Of a stretch of 64,000 nt of DNA, positions 45,691-55,057 are shown piece by piece. Made by a program: the position numbers and the translations under genes. This stretch comes from Streptomyces sp. VRA16 Mangrove soil (GTDB lineage Bacteria; Actinomycetota; Actinomycetes; Streptomycetales; Streptomycetaceae): positions 1 through 64,000 of the forward strand of contig NZ_JAFVLN010000024.1 in assembly GCF_017377775.1 (NCBI RefSeq), given 5' to 3'. How positions within the stretch are numbered: the stretch's first letter is position 1; each line of letters opens with the position of its first letter. A model generated the notes under the pieces. It was not told the DNA's origin. It saw only the letters and a list, made by a program, of their open reading frames with translations, and made no database searches.

Positions 45691-45900
45691 TCACGCCTTC
45701 GGGGGACTTTCGTCCCCGTCGCCCTCCAGGGCGCCCTCGCAGCCCTCCAGGGCCTCTGGGGCGGGGTCGGCGGCGGGATCCATGGCGAGCCGCAGCAGGC
45801 GGTGGCAGACGGGGCAGTGCCGGGTGAAGTGGCGATGGCCGGAGGCGGCGGCGAGATGGGCGCGCAACAGGGCTCGCGTCTCATGTCGGGGTGCCGCCAT
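45691..45900 (-). CDS. DUF6274 family protein
   Basis: 69 residues. RHETRALLRAHLAAASG is followed by a short zinc-ribbon-like HCPVCHRLLRLAM (Cys-x-x-Cys flanked by His), then an acidic Pro/Ala tail. ATG 45900 is preceded by GGAGGCG. The family is small and actinobacterial; I recall it as a named DUF but know no function. A single CPVC pair suggests metal binding or a partner-binding knuckle. Confidence 0.7.
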   Translation of the reverse strand: MAAPRHETRALLRAHLAAASGHRHFTRHCPVCHRLLRLAMDPAADPAPEALEGCEGALEGDGDESPPKA

Positions 45901-46088
45901 GTGTCGCCTCCAGGCCGCTCGCCGGGTTGTCGTTCTGGCGTACCGGGAGGGCCGGGCGGCGTCAAGGCGGGCTGCGGGGGCGGGTTGGGCGGTGCGGCGC
46001 AGGGCGGGGGTCCCGTCGGGGGGCGCTCGCGCCCGCGCCCGCGCGGCGCAGCCGTGGATCCGGGGGCCGCGGCCTGGCCCGTGAACGG

Positions 46089-46115
46089 CAAAGGCCCGCA
46101 CCGAACGGTGCGGGC
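46089..46115 (-). terminator. Hairpin beside the tRNA-Asp 3'-end fragment
   Basis: GGCCCGCACCG-AA-CGGTGCGGGCC, an 11-bp perfect stem. It is nearly identical to the tRNA-Asp terminator at 46192-46220. Confidence 0.7.
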
Positions 46116-46125
46116 CTTCATCTCC

Positions 46126-46141
46126 TGCGGTCCTGACGGGA
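46126..46141 (-). repeat. tRNA-Asp 3'-end fragment (partial duplication)
   Basis: The bases CTGCGGTCCTGACGGGAT around 46124-46141 repeat the 3' acceptor/T-arm end of the intact tRNA-Asp at 46231-46305. The match stops abruptly at the T-loop. Together with the preceding hairpin this is a roughly 54-bp imperfect duplication with a 105-bp offset. Confidence 0.65.
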
Positions 46142-46191
46142 TGTGCCGTGCCGGCCGTGGCTCCACCACGGGCGCGGCCTCCGGGAACGAC

Positions 46192-46220
46192 CGAGGCCCG
46201 CACCGATTCGGTGCGGGCCT
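46192..46220 (-). terminator. tRNA-Asp terminator
   Basis: GAGGCCCGCACCGA-TTCGGTGCGGGCCTC, a perfect 13-14-bp stem, ten bases from the tRNA 3' end. Confidence 0.8.
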
Positions 46221-46230
46221 CGATCTACTG

Positions 46231-46305
46231 CGGTCCTGACGGGATTTGAACCCGCGGCCTCCACCTTGACAGGGTGGCGAGCACTCCAAACTGCTCCACA
46301 GGACC
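46231..46305 (-). tRNA. tRNA-Asp(GTC), copy 1
   Basis: 75 nt; acceptor GGTCCTG/CAGGACC, anticodon loop CTGTCAA (GTC), T-loop GTTCAAATC; CCA not fully encoded. Identical to 51845-51919. Confidence 0.95.
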
Positions 46306-46410
46306 AGGTTTCGCGGCGCTTTGTTCTTTCCTGCGCTGCGAGAAGGACTGTACAGCAGTGCAGGCCATCCGGTCGAACTCACCGAACGTGCCCGCCCGGA
46401 CACGGCCCCG

Positions 46411-49400
46411 CTACGGCACTTGGGCGTCGATCGCCTTCACGATCCGCTTGTCCGAGACGGGGTACGCCGTGCCCAGCGCGTGCGCGAAATAGCTGACGCG
46501 GAGCTCCTCGATCATCCAGCGGATGTCCAGGACCTCCTGCGGCACGGGCCGGCCCTGCGGCATCTGCTCAAGGAGCCAGGCGTACTCGTCCTGCATCTCG
46601 TGGACCTTCTCCATGCGGGTGGTGTCCCGCTGGGCGCCGGCCGGCATCTGCTGCAGGCGCCGGTCGGCCGCGGTCAGATAGCGCATCAGGTCGCCCAGGC
46701 GCCGGATGCCCGTCGCCGTGACGAAGCCGGGCTTCACAAGGGCGTCCAACTGCGTGCGGACGTCCTGGAGGTTGGCGAGCAGCGCCGGGCTCCGCGTGGA
46801 CTTCAGACGGCGCTCACAGGCCTGCCAGGCGGCCAGCACCTGCTGCACCTGCCCGACCGTGCGCACCGTCGTGTCGACGATCTCCGCGCGCACCTTCTCG
46901 TAGAGCTTGCGGTACGACTCCTCGTCCCAGGCCGGGCCGCCGAAGTCCGCGATGAGCTTGTCCGCCGCCGCCGTCGCGCAGTCGTCGAAGAGGGCCTGGA
47001 CGGAGCCGTGCGGGTTCGCCGACAGGGCGAGCTTCGCCGCGTTGTTCAGCTTGTCCGAGGCGAACTTCGCCGGGTTCACCGGGATGTTGCGCAGGATGAG
47101 CCGGCGCGTGCCCTTCCACATGGCCTGCGCCTGCTCGGCCTCGCTGTCGAAGAGCCGTACGGACACGGTGTCCCCGTCGTCGACGAGCGCGGGGAACGCC
47201 TTCACCGGCTGGCCCGCCCGGCGCGTCTCGAAGACCTTCGAGAGCGTGCCGATCGTCCAGTCCGTGAGGCCCTTGCGCTCGACGGACGGGCCGCCGGCGC
47301 GCTCGGCGGTGGCGGCCGCCGCCTTGGAGATGGCCTGGCGCGCCTTCGGCTTCAGCTGGAGCTTCAGGGCCTCCAGGTCCTTGTCCTCGGCGAGCTTGCG
47401 GCGCCGCTCGTCGACGATCCGGAAGGTGATCTTCAGGTGGTCGGGTACGCGTGCGAGGTCGAAGTCGTCGGCCTTCACCGGGACACCGACCATGCGCTGC
47501 AACTCGCGGGCGAGCGTCGTGGGCAGCGGCTCCTGCAGGGGCACGGCCCGCTCCAGGAACGCCTTCGCGTAGTTCGGCGCCGGTACGTAGTTGCGGCGGA
47601 TCGGCTTGGGCAGTGACCGGATCAGCTCGACGACCACGTCCTCGCGCAGGCCCGGGATCTGCCAGTCGAAGCCCTCGTCGGTGACCTGGTTGAGCACCTG
47701 GAGCGGGATGTGGACGGTGACACCGTCGGCGTCCGCGCCCGGCTCGAACTGGTACGTCACCCGGAACTTGAGCGCGCCCTGGCGCCACGAGTCCGGGTAG
47801 TCGGCCTTGGTGACCGCCTCCGCCGACTCGCGGATCAGCATCGAGCGCTCGAAGTCGAGGAGTTCGGGCTCCTCGCGCTTCTTGTTCTTCCACCAGGAGT
47901 CGAAGTGCGCGCCGGACACGACGTCCTGCGGCACCCGCTGGTCGTAGAAGTCGTAGAGGGTGTCGTCGTCCACGACGATGTCGCGGCGGCGCGCCCGGTG
48001 CTCCAACTCCTCGACCTCGGTGAGGAGTTTGCGGTTGTCGGCGAAGAACTTGTGGTGCGTACGCCAGTCGCCCTCGACCAGCGCGTTGCGGATGAACAGC
48101 TCGCGGGAGATCTCCGGGTCGACGCGACCGTAGTTGATCTTCCGCTGGGCGACGATCGGGACGCCGTACAGCGTGACCTTCTCGTACGCCATCACGGCCG
48201 CCTGGTCCTTCTCCCAGTGCGGTTCGCTGTACGTGCGCTTGAGGAGGTGCCCGGCGAGCGGCTCGACCCACTCGGGCTCGATCTTCGCGTTCACGCGCGC
48301 CCAGAGCCGGCTGGTCTCCACCAGCTCCGCCGACATCACGAAGCGCGGGGGCTTCTTGAAGAGGGCCGAGCCGGGGAAGATCGCGAACTTCGCGTTGCGG
48401 GCGCCGATGTACTCGTTGCGCCCCCGGTCGCGGCCCGCCTGCTTGGGGTCCTTGGCCTGCGACTCCTTGGACTCCTTCACGTCCTTCATCCCGATGTGGG
48501 AGAGGAGTCCGGAGAGCAGGGAGACGTGGATCGAGTCGCCGGCGGCGTCGGCGTCGTTGAGATGGATGCCCATCTGCTTGGCGACCGTGCGCAGCTGCGT
48601 GTAGATGTCCTGCCACTCGCGGATGCGCAGGAAGTTCAGGTACTCGCGCTTGCACATCCGGCGGAAGGCCGAGGAGCCGAGCTCCTTCTGCTGCTCGCGC
48701 ACGTACCGCCACAGGTTCAGGAACGCGAGGAAGTCGCTGGTCTCGTCCTTGAAGCGGGCGTGCTGCTGGTCGGCCTGCTGCTGCTTGTCGGACGGGCGCT
48801 CGCGCGGGTCCTGGATGGAGAGCGCGGCCGCGATCACCATGACCTCGCGGACGCAGCCGTTCTTGTCGGCCTCCAGGACCATGCGGGCCAGCCGCGGGTC
48901 GACGGGCAGCTGGGAGAGCTTGCGCCCCTGCTGGGTGAGCCGCTTGCGTACGTCCTTCTCGCTGGGGTCCAACGCGCCCAGTTCCTGGAGGAGTTGGACG
49001 CCGTCGCGGATGTTGCGGTGGTCCGGCGGGTCGATGAAGGGGAACTTCTCGATGTCGCCGAGTCCGGCCGCGGTCATCTGGAGGATGACGGAGGCGAGGT
49101 TGGTGCGCAGGATCTCCGCGTCCGTGAACTCCGGGCGGGCGAGGAAGTCGTCCTCGGAGTACAGACGGATGCAGATGCCGTCGCTCGTACGGCCGCAGCG
49201 GCCCTTGCGCTGGTTGGCGCTGGCCTGGCTGACGGGCTCGATGGGCAGCCGCTGCACCTTCGTACGGTGCGAGTAGCGGGAGATGCGGGCGGTGCCCGGG
49301 TCGATCACGTACTTGATGCCGGGGACGGTCAGGGACGTCTCGGCGACGTTCGTCGCGAGAACGATCCTGCGGACGGTGCCCGCGCCGGGCCGCTGGAACA

Positions 49401-50424
49401 CGCGGTGCTGCTCGGCGTGCGAGAGGCGCGCGTACAGCGGAAGCACTTCGGTGAACCGGAACTTCTTCTTCTCCAGGGCGTCCGCGGTGTCGCGGATCTC
49501 GCGCTCGCCGGAGAGGAAGACGAGTATGTCGCCCTGGCCTTCCGCCATGAGCTCCTCGCACGCGTCCGTGATCGCGGTGATCTGGTCGCGGTCGGAGTCG
49601 TCCGACTCCTCCTCCAGGAGGGGGCGGTAGCGCACCTCCACCGGGTACGTACGCCCGCTGACCTCGACGATCGGGGCGTCCCCGAAGTGCCGTGCGAAGC
49701 GCTCGGGGTCGATGGTCGCCGAGGTGATGACGACCTTGAGGTCGGGGCGCTTCGGCAGCAGCTGGGCCAGATAGCCGAGCAGGAAGTCGATGTTGAGAGA
49801 CCGCTCGTGGGCCTCGTCGATGATGATCGTGTCGTAGGCGCGCAGCTCGCGGTCCGTCTGGATCTCGGCGAGCAGGATGCCGTCCGTCATCAGCTTCACG
49901 AAGGTCGCGTCCTGGTCGACCTGGTCGGTGAAGCGGACCTTCCAGCCGACGGCCTCGCCCAGCGGGGTGTGCAGCTCGTCGGCGACGCGCTCGGCGACCG
50001 TACGGGCGGCGATCCGGCGGGGCTGGGTGTGGCCGATCATGCCGCGCACACCGCGCCCGAGGTCGAGACAGATCTTCGGGATCTGCGTCGTCTTTCCGGA
50101 ACCGGTCTCACCGGCGACGATCACGACCTGGTGGTCGCGGATCGCGTCGGCGATCTCGTCCTTCTTCTGGCTGACCGGGAGCTGGTCCGGGTACGTGACG
50201 TCGAGGGCGGCGCGGCGCTCCCGGCGTACGGCCGTGCGGACCCCGGCCTTCTCGGCCTCGGCCTCGATCTCCGCCATGACGGCGGCGCGGGCCTCGGGCT
50301 TGCGGATCTTGCGGGCACCTTCGAGTCTGCGCCCGAGCCGGTGCGCGTCACGAAGGGACAGCTCGGACAGCCGCCGCGCTACGGCGGCGAACTGATCGGC
50401 GGCGGGAGCAGGCTGCGTAGACAT
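46411..50424 (-). CDS. hrpA: ATP-dependent RNA helicase HrpA
   Basis: A 1337-residue DEAH-box RNA helicase of the HrpA class. Motif I is GETGSGKTTQ (about residue 106), motif Ia HTQPRRIAARTVA, motif II IIIDEAHERSLNID, motif III ITSATID, motif V LATNVAETSLTV and motif VI NQRKGRCGRT. The helicase core ends near 600; the OB/HA2 region and the long HrpA-specific C-terminus (DUF3418 region) follow to the end. HrpA acts on stalled ribosomes or mRNA processing in E. coli. ATG 50424 is chosen from the natural N-terminus; the ribosome site is modest. It is alone, with tRNA-Asp downstream. Confidence 0.95.
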   Translation of the reverse strand: MSTQPAPAADQFAAVARRLSELSLRDAHRLGRRLEGARKIRKPEARAAVMAEIEAEAEKAGVRTAVRRERRAALDVTYPDQLPVSQKKDEIADAIRDHQVVIVAGETGSGKTTQIPKICLDLGRGVRGMIGHTQPRRIAARTVAERVADELHTPLGEAVGWKVRFTDQVDQDATFVKLMTDGILLAEIQTDRELRAYDTIIIDEAHERSLNIDFLLGYLAQLLPKRPDLKVVITSATIDPERFARHFGDAPIVEVSGRTYPVEVRYRPLLEEESDDSDRDQITAITDACEELMAEGQGDILVFLSGEREIRDTADALEKKKFRFTEVLPLYARLSHAEQHRVFQRPGAGTVRRIVLATNVAETSLTVPGIKYVIDPGTARISRYSHRTKVQRLPIEPVSQASANQRKGRCGRTSDGICIRLYSEDDFLARPEFTDAEILRTNLASVILQMTAAGLGDIEKFPFIDPPDHRNIRDGVQLLQELGALDPSEKDVRKRLTQQGRKLSQLPVDPRLARMVLEADKNGCVREVMVIAAALSIQDPRERPSDKQQQADQQHARFKDETSDFLAFLNLWRYVREQQKELGSSAFRRMCKREYLNFLRIREWQDIYTQLRTVAKQMGIHLNDADAAGDSIHVSLLSGLLSHIGMKDVKESKESQAKDPKQAGRDRGRNEYIGARNAKFAIFPGSALFKKPPRFVMSAELVETSRLWARVNAKIEPEWVEPLAGHLLKRTYSEPHWEKDQAAVMAYEKVTLYGVPIVAQRKINYGRVDPEISRELFIRNALVEGDWRTHHKFFADNRKLLTEVEELEHRARRRDIVVDDDTLYDFYDQRVPQDVVSGAHFDSWWKNKKREEPELLDFERSMLIRESAEAVTKADYPDSWRQGALKFRVTYQFEPGADADGVTVHIPLQVLNQVTDEGFDWQIPGLREDVVVELIRSLPKPIRRNYVPAPNYAKAFLERAVPLQEPLPTTLARELQRMVGVPVKADDFDLARVPDHLKITFRIVDERRRKLAEDKDLEALKLQLKPKARQAISKAAAATAERAGGPSVERKGLTDWTIGTLSKVFETRRAGQPVKAFPALVDDGDTVSVRLFDSEAEQAQAMWKGTRRLILRNIPVNPAKFASDKLNNAAKLALSANPHGSVQALFDDCATAAADKLIADFGGPAWDEESYRKLYEKVRAEIVDTTVRTVGQVQQVLAAWQACERRLKSTRSPALLANLQDVRTQLDALVKPGFVTATGIRRLGDLMRYLTAADRRLQQMPAGAQRDTTRMEKVHEMQDEYAWLLEQMPQGRPVPQEVLDIRWMIEELRVSYFAHALGTAYPVSDKRIVKAIDAQVP

Positions 50425-50549
50425 ACGTGCTCCAGGATCTCACCTCGGGGAAATCCGTGGCGAACGGTTTTGGCGCGGCCGGGGCGGAGCGGGGTCGCCG
50501 GGGCGACTCTCGGGATGTATGCGGCTTATGTCTGTTTTAGCGTGCAGCT

Positions 50550-51671
50550 ATGTCGCCCACGCCCGACGAGGAACAGCCGCGCCCCCATCCGCCGCACGAG
50601 GAGAGGGCGGAGCCTGCGGCGCACGGTGCGCACGGCCGGCCGCCGACGCGGGCGGACCGCTGGGCGAACTTCAAGAAGTCCCCGTTCCGGCCCGCGCTCG
50701 TGCTCGTCTTCATCCTGGCCGCGGCGGCGGCGCTGTTCGCGGCCTCGTACACGTACTCCATGGCGAACCCGACCCCGCACCACATCCCGACCGGCGTCAC
50801 CGGCGAGCGGGACGCGGCGCGGCGCAGCCAGTTCGTCGCCGCGATGGAGCAGGCGCTGGACGCGCAGCTCGACCTCAAGCACTACGCGAGCGGGGAGGCG
50901 GCCCGGTCCGCCATCGACGAGCAGCGGATCTACGCGGTCCTGGACGTCCGGGACAACGGCGCCCGGGTCGAACTGGACGTCTCCAGCGCCTCCGGCGCCT
51001 CGGTCGCCCAGGTCTTCACGGAGTCGGCGCCGCAGGTCGCCCGGGAGACCGGCATCCCGGTGACCGTGAAGGACCTGAAGCCCTTGCAGAGCGGCGACCC
51101 GCGGGGCCTGGCGATCTTCTACATCTCGCTCGCGGCCGTGATCATCGGCTTCGTCGGGGCGATCCAGCTGAGCGTGCACGCGCGCGGCCTGAACCCGGCC
51201 GAGCGGATCGCGTTCACGATCGCCTACGCACTCCTCGGCGGGTTCGCGGTGGCGGCGGTCGTCGACTGGGGCCTGGGCGCGCTCGATCTGCCGTTCGTGG
51301 AGTCGTGGCTGATCCTCGCGCTGACGATGTTCACGTGCGGGATGGTCTTCACGATGTTCAACACGTTCTTCCACCGCTGGGCGATGATCCCGACCTGGGG
51401 CCTGCTGGTCCTGGTCGGCAACCCGGCGTCGGGCGGAGCGGTGGCGCCCCCGCTGCTGCCCACGTTCATCGGCCGCCTCGGCCAGTGGCTGCCCCCGGGC
51501 GCCTCGGTCAACGCCCAGCACACGGCGGTCTACTTCCAGGGCCACCAGCACGCCTTCCCGTTCCTGGTCCTGACCGGCTGGGCCCTGCTCTCATCGGCCC
51601 TGTTCTGGTTCTGGCGCCACCGGCATCCGGGCGGCAGGGGGACGCAGCCGTTGCATGCGGCGGCGGTGTGA
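50550..51671 (+). CDS. Multi-pass membrane protein (ABC-2 / DUF3533-like)
   Basis: 373 residues. A hydrophilic His/Pro-rich N-terminus (about 1-45) precedes one membrane segment (LVLVFILAAAAALFAAS, about 50-70), an extracytoplasmic domain (about 72-185), and five more membrane segments to the end. This 1+5 layout with HIPTGVTGER after the first helix matches YhgE/DUF3533-like relatives of ABC-2 permeases. No ATPase partner is adjacent. ATG 50550 lacks a Shine-Dalgarno; TAGCGT ends 6 bases upstream. Function unknown. Confidence 0.75.
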   Translation: MSPTPDEEQPRPHPPHEERAEPAAHGAHGRPPTRADRWANFKKSPFRPALVLVFILAAAAALFAASYTYSMANPTPHHIPTGVTGERDAARRSQFVAAMEQALDAQLDLKHYASGEAARSAIDEQRIYAVLDVRDNGARVELDVSSASGASVAQVFTESAPQVARETGIPVTVKDLKPLQSGDPRGLAIFYISLAAVIIGFVGAIQLSVHARGLNPAERIAFTIAYALLGGFAVAAVVDWGLGALDLPFVESWLILALTMFTCGMVFTMFNTFFHRWAMIPTWGLLVLVGNPASGGAVAPPLLPTFIGRLGQWLPPGASVNAQHTAVYFQGHQHAFPFLVLTGWALLSSALFWFWRHRHPGGRGTQPLHAAAV

Positions 51672-51708
51672 GAGGTGCCCAGGTGCCCCGGGTGCCCCCG
51701 GAAACGAG

Positions 51709-51742
51709 AACACCCCCTCCGGGCGAACCCGGAGGGGGTGTT
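51709..51742. terminator. Terminator between membrane gene and tRNA-Phe
   Basis: AACACCCCCTCCGGG / CCCGGAGGGGGTGTT, a 15-bp perfect stem with a 4-base loop; it serves both the plus-strand gene and the minus-strand tRNA cluster. Confidence 0.8.
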
Positions 51743-51747
51743 GTTTG

Positions 51748-51821
51748 TGGCTGGGGCCGGGGTCGAACCGGCGACCTTCCGCTTTTCAGGCGGACGCTCG
51801 TACCAACTGAGCTACCCAGCC
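51748..51821 (-). tRNA. tRNA-Phe(GAA)
   Basis: 74 nt; acceptor GGCTGGG/CCCAGCC, anticodon stem-loop TCCGC-CTGAAAA-GCGGA (GAA), T-loop GTTCGACCC; no encoded CCA. Confidence 0.95.
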
Positions 51822-51844
51822 ACGAAGTTCACGAGGAACTTCAG

Positions 51845-51919
51845 CGGTCCTGACGGGATTTGAACCCGCGGCCTCCACCTTGACAGGGTGGCGAGCACTC
51901 CAAACTGCTCCACAGGACC
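51845..51919 (-). tRNA. tRNA-Asp(GTC), copy 2
   Basis: Identical in sequence to 46231-46305; middle member of the Glu-Asp-Phe run read leftward. Confidence 0.95.
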
Positions 51920-51965
51920 AAGCTGTTGTGTGCGATCTGCGAACAGTGTCGCACACGATCTTGCG

Positions 51966-52038
51966 TGCCCCCAACGGGATTCGAACCCGTGCTACCGCCT
52001 TGAAAGGGCGGCGTCCTAGGCCGCTAGACGATGAGGGC
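51966..52038 (-). tRNA. tRNA-Glu(TTC)
   Basis: 73 nt; acceptor GCCCTCA/TGGGGGC, anticodon stem-loop CCGCC-CTTTCAA-GGCGG (TTC), T-loop GTTCGAATC; first tRNA of the leftward cluster. Confidence 0.95.
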
Positions 52039-52118
52039 TATCGGCCCGCCTGCGCGCTTCGCAGCGCGTCGGGGACGTGAGAAGCATATGGGATGCGGGG
52101 AGCTATCGCCAAAACGGT

Positions 52119-53708
52119 TTACGGGGACCCCGTCGGAGCGGTCGGGGACGGGGTCGCCCCGGGTTGGTTCTCCTTCGGGAGATGGCGGCTGACCTCGGCC
52201 GTCGTCAGGCCGAGGCCGCCGAGACGGATCTCGTCCCAGGCCTGCAGCCGCTTGGTGCCGCGGTCCAGATAGAGGACGGACGCCTCGACCGGGTCGGGGT
52301 GGCCGTTCTCGTTGTCGACGGCGCGCAGACCGCTGCCGCCGGTGGAGCCCTCGACGCGCAGCCGGGTGCCGAGCGGGAGGACCTGCGTCTCCTCGTGGTG
52401 GATGTGCCCGGCGAGGACGAGCGGGACCGTCCCGTCCACCTCCTTCGCCGCGACCGGCTCGTGTGCGAGGGCGATGTCGACCGGGGTGCCCGCGGCGCGC
52501 TGGTCACGGATGGCCGAGGCGAGGCGCAGGCCCGCCATCCGTTCGGCCGGGTCGCCCTGGGCCGCGGTGGAGCGGTCCGGGGTGTACTGCGGGTCGCCGG
52601 TGCCGGCGAAGCGCAGGCCCGCGACCGTGGCGGCCTTCCCCTCGTCGAGCACATGGACGTTCGGGAAGCGTGCGCGGTCGGAGAGGTACTTCTGGGTCTG
52701 CGTCTTCGAGTCGTGGTTGCCGCGGATCCAGACGTAGGGCGCGCCGAGGTCCTTGATCGGGTCGAGGAAGGCGTTCTCGGCTGCCGAGCCGTGGTCCATG
52801 GTGTCGCCGGTGTCGACGATCACCGAGATCTTGTACTGGTCCACGAGCGAGGCGATGATCTTCCACGACGCCGGGTTGAGATGGATGTCCGAGACGTGCA
52901 GGACGCGGATGGTCGAGGGGTCGGGGCGGTACGCGGGCAGCGTGGACGTCACGTCGTACAGGCGCGTGACATTGGTGACCAGGCGGGCCAACTCCTCCTG
53001 GTAGACGTTGAATTCGGTGACGATCGAGCGGGCGTTGCCGACCACCTGGGGCGCCGAGGAGAGCAGCCCGGAGAACTTCGGCTCCAGGACCGACTTCGGG
53101 TTCCAGGTGGCGTACGCGGTCGCGCCCGACGCCGCCAGCAGGGCGAGCGCCAGACCGCCGGCGGCCAGGGCGCGGCCCGGGCGGCGGTAGACCGCGAGGC
53201 CGAGCGCCGTCGCGCCGGAGACCACCGCCACGCAGGAGCGGATCGCCAGGTCGGCGGTGCCGTGCTCGACGTCCCGGGCCACCTCGTCCTGGAGCCCCGA
53301 GAGCCGCTCGGGGTGGTCGACCAGGGCCTGGGCGCGGACCGGGTCGAGCCGGTCGACGTCGACGTCCAGGCGGATGGGGGCCGTGTGGGAGTCGAGCTCA
53401 AGGGCGCCCAGCGGGGACACGTTGATCTTGGTGCCGCCGGTGAGGGAGGGGCGCAGGGTCATCTTGGTGTCCATGGGGCCCACGGGCGCCCGCACGCTGC
53501 CGACGATCAGCAGCCCGAGCCAGGCGCCCAGCAGCACCACGGTGATCAGGCCGAGGGCGCGCACGTAGGGGTGGGGCGGGTGGACCAGTTCCAGGACCGG
53601 GCGGGGATGGCGCCCCCGGTAATGGCGCAGGACCGCCGACGGGGCGGTGCGTACTCCCCGTACGCGGTGCACGGATCGGCGTATGGCGGCAGCGGGTGAG
53701 CGGGCCAT
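52119..53708 (-). CDS. Membrane-anchored metallophosphoesterase
   Basis: 529 residues. A basic N-terminus, then three membrane segments (about 50-72, 150-172, 178-198), then a calcineurin-like phosphoesterase domain (about 265-480). Its metal-binding motifs are complete: VSDIHLNP, DTGDTMDHG, RGNHDSK and AGHIHHEE. ATG 53708 is chosen because residues before it are not conserved-looking. The catalytic domain is probably extracytoplasmic or membrane-proximal; substrate unknown. It is divergent from the small metallopeptidase gene (58-base gap). Confidence 0.9.
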   Translation of the reverse strand: MARSPAAAIRRSVHRVRGVRTAPSAVLRHYRGRHPRPVLELVHPPHPYVRALGLITVVLLGAWLGLLIVGSVRAPVGPMDTKMTLRPSLTGGTKINVSPLGALELDSHTAPIRLDVDVDRLDPVRAQALVDHPERLSGLQDEVARDVEHGTADLAIRSCVAVVSGATALGLAVYRRPGRALAAGGLALALLAASGATAYATWNPKSVLEPKFSGLLSSAPQVVGNARSIVTEFNVYQEELARLVTNVTRLYDVTSTLPAYRPDPSTIRVLHVSDIHLNPASWKIIASLVDQYKISVIVDTGDTMDHGSAAENAFLDPIKDLGAPYVWIRGNHDSKTQTQKYLSDRARFPNVHVLDEGKAATVAGLRFAGTGDPQYTPDRSTAAQGDPAERMAGLRLASAIRDQRAAGTPVDIALAHEPVAAKEVDGTVPLVLAGHIHHEETQVLPLGTRLRVEGSTGGSGLRAVDNENGHPDPVEASVLYLDRGTKRLQAWDEIRLGGLGLTTAEVSRHLPKENQPGATPSPTAPTGSP

Positions 53709-53766
53709 TGCTCCCGTATGCCCAAGTGGGCGGGTCGATATGCGGGTTGTGCCGGACAATGGCCGT

Positions 53767-54117
53767 GTGCTGGAGATGACGCGTGAGGAGTTCGAGGAAC
53801 TGGTCGCCGAGGCGCTCGACCGGATTCCGCCCGAGTTGACGCGGCTCATGGACAACGTCGCGGTGTTCGTGGAGGACGAACCGCCCTCCGACGATCCCGA
53901 GCTGCTCGGGCTCTACGAGGGCACTCCGCTGACCGACCGGGGTGAGTGGTACGCGGGCGTCCTGCCCGACCGGATCACGATCTACCGGGGCCCGACGCTG
54001 CGGATGTGCGCGTCGCGCGAGGACGTGGTCGCGGAGACCGAGATCACCGTGGTGCACGAGATCGCGCACCACTTCGGCATCGACGACGCGCGGCTGCACG
54101 CCCTGGGGTACGGATGA
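53767..54117 (+). CDS. Small zincin-like metallopeptidase family protein
   Basis: 116 residues. EMTREEFEELVAEALDRIPPELTR is the family N-terminus, then NVAVFVEDEPPSD, and VVHEIAHHFGIDDARL carries the HExxH zinc site with a third ligand Asp or His downstream. It is the minimal-zincin family found as a single domain in actinobacteria; proteolysis has not been shown. GTG 53767 (V-L-E-M-T) is chosen; ATG 53776 has its upstream GGAG too close. GACAAT six bases upstream of the GTG may be a -10, so it may be leaderless. Confidence 0.87.
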   Translation: MLEMTREEFEELVAEALDRIPPELTRLMDNVAVFVEDEPPSDDPELLGLYEGTPLTDRGEWYAGVLPDRITIYRGPTLRMCASREDVVAETEITVVHEIAHHFGIDDARLHALGYG

Positions 54118-54308
54118 GGCGGGTGAGGCGGGTGAGCGATGTGGGGGCGGACGGCTCACTGTTCGTTCCTGGGCGATTCGCGGTCGTTGTTTGTGCGGGG
54201 ATTGTGCGGTGTGCGTGAGGTCTGCGTTCCGCGCGTGTCCTCCTGCGGCGCGCGGGAGTTGGGGACGGTGACCCCGTCTCCTGCCGGACTGCCCGGAGGT
54301 GCTCGCCC

Positions 54309-54815
54309 GTGCGCCAGCTGCCCGTTTCCCTTCGATCGGTCGGACGGCTAGCCGCGACCACGGTGGCCGTCGCGGCGGCCGCCGGGTGCATGAGCGTCGC
54401 CGACGACGCCAAGCCGTCGGCCGCCACGCCGTCCGTCTCGCACCGGGGCGCCGGGGCGGGACCCGACGGCGGCACCGTGGTCTCCGGCGGTTCGCACGGG
54501 CCCGGGGCGCGGGCCGAAGGGGCGTCACCCCCGGTGAGCGGCTCGGCGGACCCCTCCGCGTCGGCGTCGGCGTCCGCTTCGGGCGCCGCGGCCGCCTCGC
54601 CGAGCCGCGGCGCCTCGAAGCCCGTACGCGCCACGCCCTCCGCGAAGCCGTCGTCGTCGCGCCCCACGCCCTCCTCGCAGGCGCCCACGCAGGAGCCGGA
54701 CACCCCGACGCCGACGCCGTCCCCCACGACCGCCGAGCCGTCGTCGTCCGCGCACGAGCAGTCCGCGCCGCAGGGCGACGGGGTGCCCGCGCCACAGGCC
54801 GGGAATCCGGCCTAG
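54309..54815 (+). CDS. Putative lipoprotein, low-complexity Ser/Pro/Thr-rich
   Basis: 168 residues. GTG 54309 follows CGGAGGTG. The signal peptide ends in VAAAAGCMS with a lipidation Cys at about 27. The mature part is almost entirely Ser/Ala/Pro/Thr/Gly (for example SASASASASGAAAASPS), with no folded domain visible. Such proteins may act as wall-spanning stalks or heavily glycosylated surface proteins. Function unknown. Confidence 0.65.
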   Translation: MRQLPVSLRSVGRLAATTVAVAAAAGCMSVADDAKPSAATPSVSHRGAGAGPDGGTVVSGGSHGPGARAEGASPPVSGSADPSASASASASGAAAASPSRGASKPVRATPSAKPSSSRPTPSSQAPTQEPDTPTPTPSPTTAEPSSSAHEQSAPQGDGVPAPQAGNPA

Positions 54816-55057
54816 AAGCACCGCCGGCGTTCCCCTGTGACCCGAGTCTCAGGGGAACGGTTTGCCTTGGGGGGTGGTGGGTGCGTATGGTGGTAGATCG
54901 TTTGATCCCATTTGCCCGGCGCCGCTGAAGAGAGCGCCGCGTGGCGCGTACTCTCCCTTGCCGTGGCTGGACCGCATTGAGGCGGTCGATTTGCGAAAGC
55001 GCAATTACACGGAGTTGACGGGCGCGTGCCGAGACTCCGGAAGGTTTCGCATTTCGC

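Larger units (their letters stand above)
45901..46230. other. Interval between DUF6274 gene and tRNA-Asp with duplicated terminator blocks
   Basis: 330 bases without a supported gene. The right half carries two similar blocks, each a strong hairpin followed by the same tRNA-Asp 3'-end sequence; the right-hand block is the real tRNA. Confidence 0.6.
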
